Source of the DNA: Acidimicrobiia bacterium | GTDB lineage: Bacteria > Actinomycetota > Acidimicrobiia > Spongiisociales > ZC4RG35 | Assembly: GCA_017577575.1 (NCBI GenBank) | Contig: PKRG01000026.1 | Location: 1 to 41,467 of the forward strand | Direction: 5' to 3' | Length of the DNA stretch: 41,467 nucleotides | Shown here: in pieces, positions 38,622 to 41,467 of the stretch | Layout of the letters: every line of letters begins with the position of its first letter | Numbering within the stretch: the first letter of the stretch is position 1 | The notes under the pieces: generated by a model | The model's database searches: none | What the model was told of the DNA's origin: nothing | Seen by the model: only the letters and a program-made list of their open reading frames with translations | Program-made: the position numbers and the translations under genes

Positions 38622-39248
38622 ATGACGGTGGTGATCTTCTCCGGTGGCGAGCCTCTCCCCTCCTCCCTGGCGGGGGAGATACCCGACGACGCCTACCTGA
38701 TCGCCGCCGACTCCGGCTTGGACACGGCGTTGTCGTGGGGCCTCGACGTGGACCTGGTGGTGGGGGACCTGGACTCGGTGAGCCCGGAGGGACTGGCGGC
38801 CACCAAGGCCGAGATCGAGAGCCATTCCCCCGACAAGGACTCGACGGATCTCGACCTGGCGTTGACCGCGGCGTTGCGGCGCGACCCCGACCGGATCGTG
38901 GTCATCGGGGGCCAGGGAGGCCGCTTCGACCACCTGCTGGGGACGATTCTCTTGCTCACCTCCGATCGGTGGGCGGGCGTGGATCTGGAGTGGGTCGCCG
39001 CCCGCGGCCGGGTCCGGGTCATCCGCGCCGGCGTGACGCTGCACGGGACGGTCGGCTCGCTCCTCACCTTGCTGGCGGTCCACGGCCCGGCGGTCGGGGT
39101 GACGACCACCGGGCTGCGTTGGAATCTGGACGACGCCACCATCCACCCCGGGTCGACGTGGGGCGTCTCCAACGTGTTCACCGCCCCCGTGGCGACCGTG
39201 CAGTTGCGCAGCGGGCTGCTTCTGGCGGTGCAGCCCGACGTGGCGTGA
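38622..39248 (+). CDS. thiN: Thiamine pyrophosphokinase
   Basis: ThiN converts thiamine to thiamine diphosphate, the cofactor used by AceE among others. The 208-residue product has the family motifs: ADSGLDTAL, VVGDLDSVSPEGL, DKDSTDLDLAL for ATP/Mg binding, GGQGGRFDHLLG, and SNVF near the C-terminus. The length matches bacterial TPK. ATG 38622 was chosen because MTVVIFSGGE is the family start; an in-frame TTG at 38613 would lie within the tail of the upstream terminator. It follows the S9 peptidase and its hairpin by 13 nt, and its stop lies 1 nt from the convergent pckA stop. Confidence 0.92.
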   Translation: MTVVIFSGGEPLPSSLAGEIPDDAYLIAADSGLDTALSWGLDVDLVVGDLDSVSPEGLAATKAEIESHSPDKDSTDLDLALTAALRRDPDRIVVIGGQGGRFDHLLGTILLLTSDRWAGVDLEWVAARGRVRVIRAGVTLHGTVGSLLTLLAVHGPAVGVTTTGLRWNLDDATIHPGSTWGVSNVFTAPVATVQLRSGLLLAVQPDVA

Positions 39249-39249
39249 T

Positions 39250-40785
39250 CTACAGGCCGGCGGGGATGGCGGGGTCGAGGTCGGTGTAGGAGGCGAGGTA
39301 CTGGCGCCGCTCGGTGGTCAGGCGCTCGACGAGGCTCTCGTACTCCAGCCCTCTCCCCTGCCGCTCGTAGAGCCGCCGGGGCTGCAGCAGCTCGATGTCG
39401 TCGACGCCCGGCACGGAGGCGGCCACCTCGTACCCGAAGTCGGGGTCGGTCTCCCACTCGATGGCACCGGACACGATGGCGCTGACGATCGCCGACGAGT
39501 CGGAGATCCGCACCTTCTTGGCCCGGTCGTCGCCGTCGCCGGCCGCCCCGACCTGGCCGGTGTTCATCAAGTACACCTCGAGGTCGGGCATGGTGTCGAG
39601 CAGCTCCAGGAGGCGGTTGCCCTGCCAGGCGTCGTCGTTGAAGAAGAACGGGTTGGTGCCCGGCACGCGCAGGCTCTTGCCCGCCTCGGCGGCGCCGCCG
39701 GCAGAGGTGCCCTTGGTCTCGCCCAGCATGAAGTAGGCGGCCGCCTGGTCCCGGCTGAGCCGCGCCACGGCGGGGATGATGTGGTCGGAGCGGTTGAGGA
39801 TCAGCAGGTACCGGGCGGGGGGCACGTCGAGCGGGCTGCGATGCTCGATGTGTGACAGGGGGAACGTGCAGCGCCCGTTGGCGGTGTAGCTGTCGTCGAA
39901 GAAGTCGACCTTGCCGTCGGGGCCCACCGCCACGTTCTCCAGCCAGGCGTCGCGGTGGGTGGCTCCGGCGTAGATGGTCGGCTCGTCGTCGGGGTCGAGC
40001 CCGAACGTCTTGGCGAAGCACCCGTTCTCGGTCGTGTAGATCTTCCCTCCCGGCATGAGGGCGACGAAGTCGTCCTGGACCGGCAGCGAACCGAGCTGGC
40101 GACGGAACGTGGTCGTCGTCTTGCCGGTGCCCGACAGCCCGATGATGAGCATCGAGTGCTCTTTGCCGTCGGGGGTGTTCTCGGCGGGGAAGGTCTTGAG
40201 CCCGGCATGGAGCGCCAGGCCCCCTCGGTCGTAGACGAGGCGGTTCCACATCCTCAGGCCGCCCATCTTCGACTCCCCGAAGTAGTCTGATCCGAACACC
40301 CGGGTCACCCAGTTGTCGAGGTCGACGATGATCAGGCGGTCGTTGGGCTTGCCGGGTGCGGGCAGCCCGGGGGTGTAGACGACCGTGAACTCGGGCCGCC
40401 ACTCGTCGTCGGGCGGGAAATAGAGGTGGCTCTGCATGGCGGCGATGTTCGCCTGGGTCTTCTCTATGACGAGGCGGCACCCGGTGCGGAACTGGGGGTC
40501 GGGGCCGATATAGCCCTCGATCACGATCACGTCCTTGTCGGCCAGGTACTCGTTCTGGCGGCGGGCCCACTCGGCGGCCTCTTCCCGGCTGATCCGGTTC
40601 TTCTCGATGTCGACGTCCGACACGAAGAACGTCGAGGGGTTGAGCCGGCTCGTCACCTCCGACTGGTAGTTGATGTTGTCGAACTCGGTGACGCTGACCC
40701 GGGGCATCAGCTCGAGCGCCCACTGCCGGAGCTCTTCGGCCGACGGGTTCTCGGCTACGGACCTGGCGGCAAACACATCGGTCAA
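39250..40785 (-). CDS. pckA: Phosphoenolpyruvate carboxykinase (ATP), divergent
   Basis: PckA converts oxaloacetate to phosphoenolpyruvate with ATP, the first committed step of gluconeogenesis. The 511-residue product has P-loop GLSGTGKTTTTFRRQLG (Lys232), the kinase-2 region TENGCFAKTFGLDPDDEP, DDSYTANGRCTFPL and FMLGETKGTSAGG, all in the order of ATP-type PEPCK. Several segments diverge from the common E. coli pattern, e.g. TENG where NAEGGCYAK is usual. I chose TTG 40785 because AGGAGA lies 6 nt upstream; the longer frame to 40803 would start within the ribosome-binding region. It is convergent with thiN, with one base between stops. A GTP-type enzyme, common in actinobacteria, is excluded by the P-loop context. 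Confidence 0.9.
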   Translation of the reverse strand: MTDVFAARSVAENPSAEELRQWALELMPRVSVTEFDNINYQSEVTSRLNPSTFFVSDVDIEKNRISREEAAEWARRQNEYLADKDVIVIEGYIGPDPQFRTGCRLVIEKTQANIAAMQSHLYFPPDDEWRPEFTVVYTPGLPAPGKPNDRLIIVDLDNWVTRVFGSDYFGESKMGGLRMWNRLVYDRGGLALHAGLKTFPAENTPDGKEHSMLIIGLSGTGKTTTTFRRQLGSLPVQDDFVALMPGGKIYTTENGCFAKTFGLDPDDEPTIYAGATHRDAWLENVAVGPDGKVDFFDDSYTANGRCTFPLSHIEHRSPLDVPPARYLLILNRSDHIIPAVARLSRDQAAAYFMLGETKGTSAGGAAEAGKSLRVPGTNPFFFNDDAWQGNRLLELLDTMPDLEVYLMNTGQVGAAGDGDDRAKKVRISDSSAIVSAIVSGAIEWETDPDFGYEVAASVPGVDDIELLQPRRLYERQGRGLEYESLVERLTTERRQYLASYTDLDPAIPAGL

Positions 40786-40791
40786 GCCACT

Positions 40792-40817
40792 TCTCCTCTC
40801 CAAGTGCGCCGATGGTA
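40792..40817 (-). promoter_or_regulatory. RBS and -10 region of pckA
   Basis: AGGAGA (40792-40797, minus strand) lies 6 nt before the TTG start and decides it. TACCAT (40812-40817), overlapping TATACC, is a likely -10 box. This gives a leader of about 20 nt with a Shine-Dalgarno site, unlike the leaderless genes nearby. Confidence 0.55.
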
Positions 40818-40890
40818 TACGGCTGCCGCCGGTGGGCTGGCAGGGGCCGGTACGAGTGGGCGATCTTCGCTCCCGCCGACGGCTCGCCGC

Positions 40891-41467
40891 TCAGGTGAAC
40901 ACTTCGGGATTTGCGCAAGCCGGCATAGGCCGCCCGGCGAGCGCCGCCTCGAGGTTTTCGATCGCCATCTGGGCCATCGCCCGGCGCGTCGACACGCTGG
41001 CAGACCCGAGGTGCGGCACGACGAGGACGTTGGGCAGGTGCAGCAACGGGTGATCGGCAGGCAGAGGCTCCGGCTCGGTCACGTCCAGGGCGATCCGCAG
41101 TCTCCCCCGGCGCGCCTCTTCGGTGAGGGCGTCGTGGTCGATGAGCCCGCCCCGGGCGATGTTGACGAGGGTGGCGCCGTCCCGCATCCGCGCCAGGGCG
41201 CCGGCGTCGATCATGTGGCGGGTGTCGGGAGTGAGCGCCGCGGCCAACACGACGTGGTCGGCCCGGGCCAACAGCTCCGGGAGGGACACCTTCTCGGCGG
41301 GGAACGGAAGCTCCTTCGGGCCCCGGGATGTGTAGAGGACCCGCATGTCGAAGCCGAACGCAACACGCCTGGCTATGGCCCGGCCGATACGGCCCATTCC
41401 GACGATGCCGAGCGTCGTCCCCCACAGGTCGCCACCGAGCAGGTAATCGGGGTCCCACTCCCCCACC
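40891..41467 (-). CDS. Glyoxylate/hydroxypyruvate reductase, D-isomer 2-hydroxyacid dehydrogenase family (5' partial)
   Basis: The frame is open to the right edge, so about the first 130 residues are outside the window. The visible 192 residues contain the NAD(P)-binding motif GIVGMGRIGRAIARRVAFGFDM, the catalytic arginine region NIARGGLIDHDAL, DVTEPEPLPADHPLLHLPN and the catalytic histidine in VPHLGSAS, all in order. WDPDYLLGGDLWGTTLGIVGMG matches glyoxylate reductase/D-glycerate dehydrogenase better than SerA; the short tail after HLGSAS, with no ACT domain, also argues against SerA. It probably interconverts glyoxylate or hydroxypyruvate with glycolate or glycerate. The gene ends 105 bp before the pckA start and shares its strand. 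Confidence 0.9.
   Translation of the reverse strand, partial: VGEWDPDYLLGGDLWGTTLGIVGMGRIGRAIARRVAFGFDMRVLYTSRGPKELPFPAEKVSLPELLARADHVVLAAALTPDTRHMIDAGALARMRDGATLVNIARGGLIDHDALTEEARRGRLRIALDVTEPEPLPADHPLLHLPNVLVVPHLGSASVSTRRAMAQMAIENLEAALAGRPMPACANPEVFT

Noticed and set aside
40786..40803. Six-residue longer N-terminus of PckA from TTG 40803
   Set aside because: Its codons are the ribosome-binding sequence of the TTG at 40785, so the shorter start is preferred.

Overview
The window looks like a compact, very GC-rich chromosomal segment of an actinobacterium. Support: a homodimer-type pyruvate dehydrogenase E1 (aceE), PlsB-type acyltransferase, Mec-type JAMM protease, many GTG/TTG starts, and repeated TANNNT -10 boxes 6-8 nt before start codons (leaderless transcription). 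An Acidimicrobiia-like lineage is my best guess, but this is inference. I see no rRNA, tRNA, insertion sequence, prophage or CRISPR array, and no gene-free stretch over 300 bases. The longest gap is the 278-bp FtsH/S9-peptidase divergent spacer.

Layout. 1-4342: C-terminal nuclease part of a UvrD/Adn-like helicase overlapping plsY, then dtd (minus) and plsB (plus), so two different glycerol-3-phosphate acyltransferases lie about 500 bp apart. 4332-8434 (minus): a five-gene, translationally coupled ABC-2 export operon with its own winged-helix regulator, driven by a good promoter whose -35 lies inside a near-perfect palindrome. 8542-14693 (plus): aceE, a membrane HD-GYP protein carrying extracytoplasmic Ig-like repeats, a rhodanese-ThiF sulfurtransferase/adenylyltransferase, and a JAMM protease.

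14690-20707 (minus): a seven-gene operon mixing molybdenum-enzyme accessory proteins (MoaB/Mog-like, XdhC, CoxG) with three cell-envelope proteins: a plastocyanin-like lipoprotein, a NosD-like beta-helix lipoprotein with a C-terminal membrane domain, and a Tat-exported two-domain multicopper oxidase. An unrecognised seven-helix membrane protein heads it. 20741-32680 (minus): an eight-gene run of a large envelope protein, ABC ATPase and permease, a coiled-coil membrane protein with a Gly-Gln repeat, MoxR AAA+ ATPase, DUF58, BatA-like vWA protein, and a dual vWA/glutamine-amidotransferase-like protein. This resembles a Bat/MoxR chaperone module joined to an exporter. It is the best candidate here for a poorly described system.

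32758-41467: housekeeping genes, namely nfuA, pfkA and ftsH (minus), an S9 prolyl-oligopeptidase-family peptidase and thiN (plus), pckA (minus), and a truncated glyoxylate/hydroxypyruvate reductase at the right edge. Central carbon metabolism (aceE, pfkA, pckA) is well represented. Convergent genes overlap or abut throughout, so there is almost no terminator space; the clearest intrinsic terminator is the 12-bp stem after the S9 peptidase.
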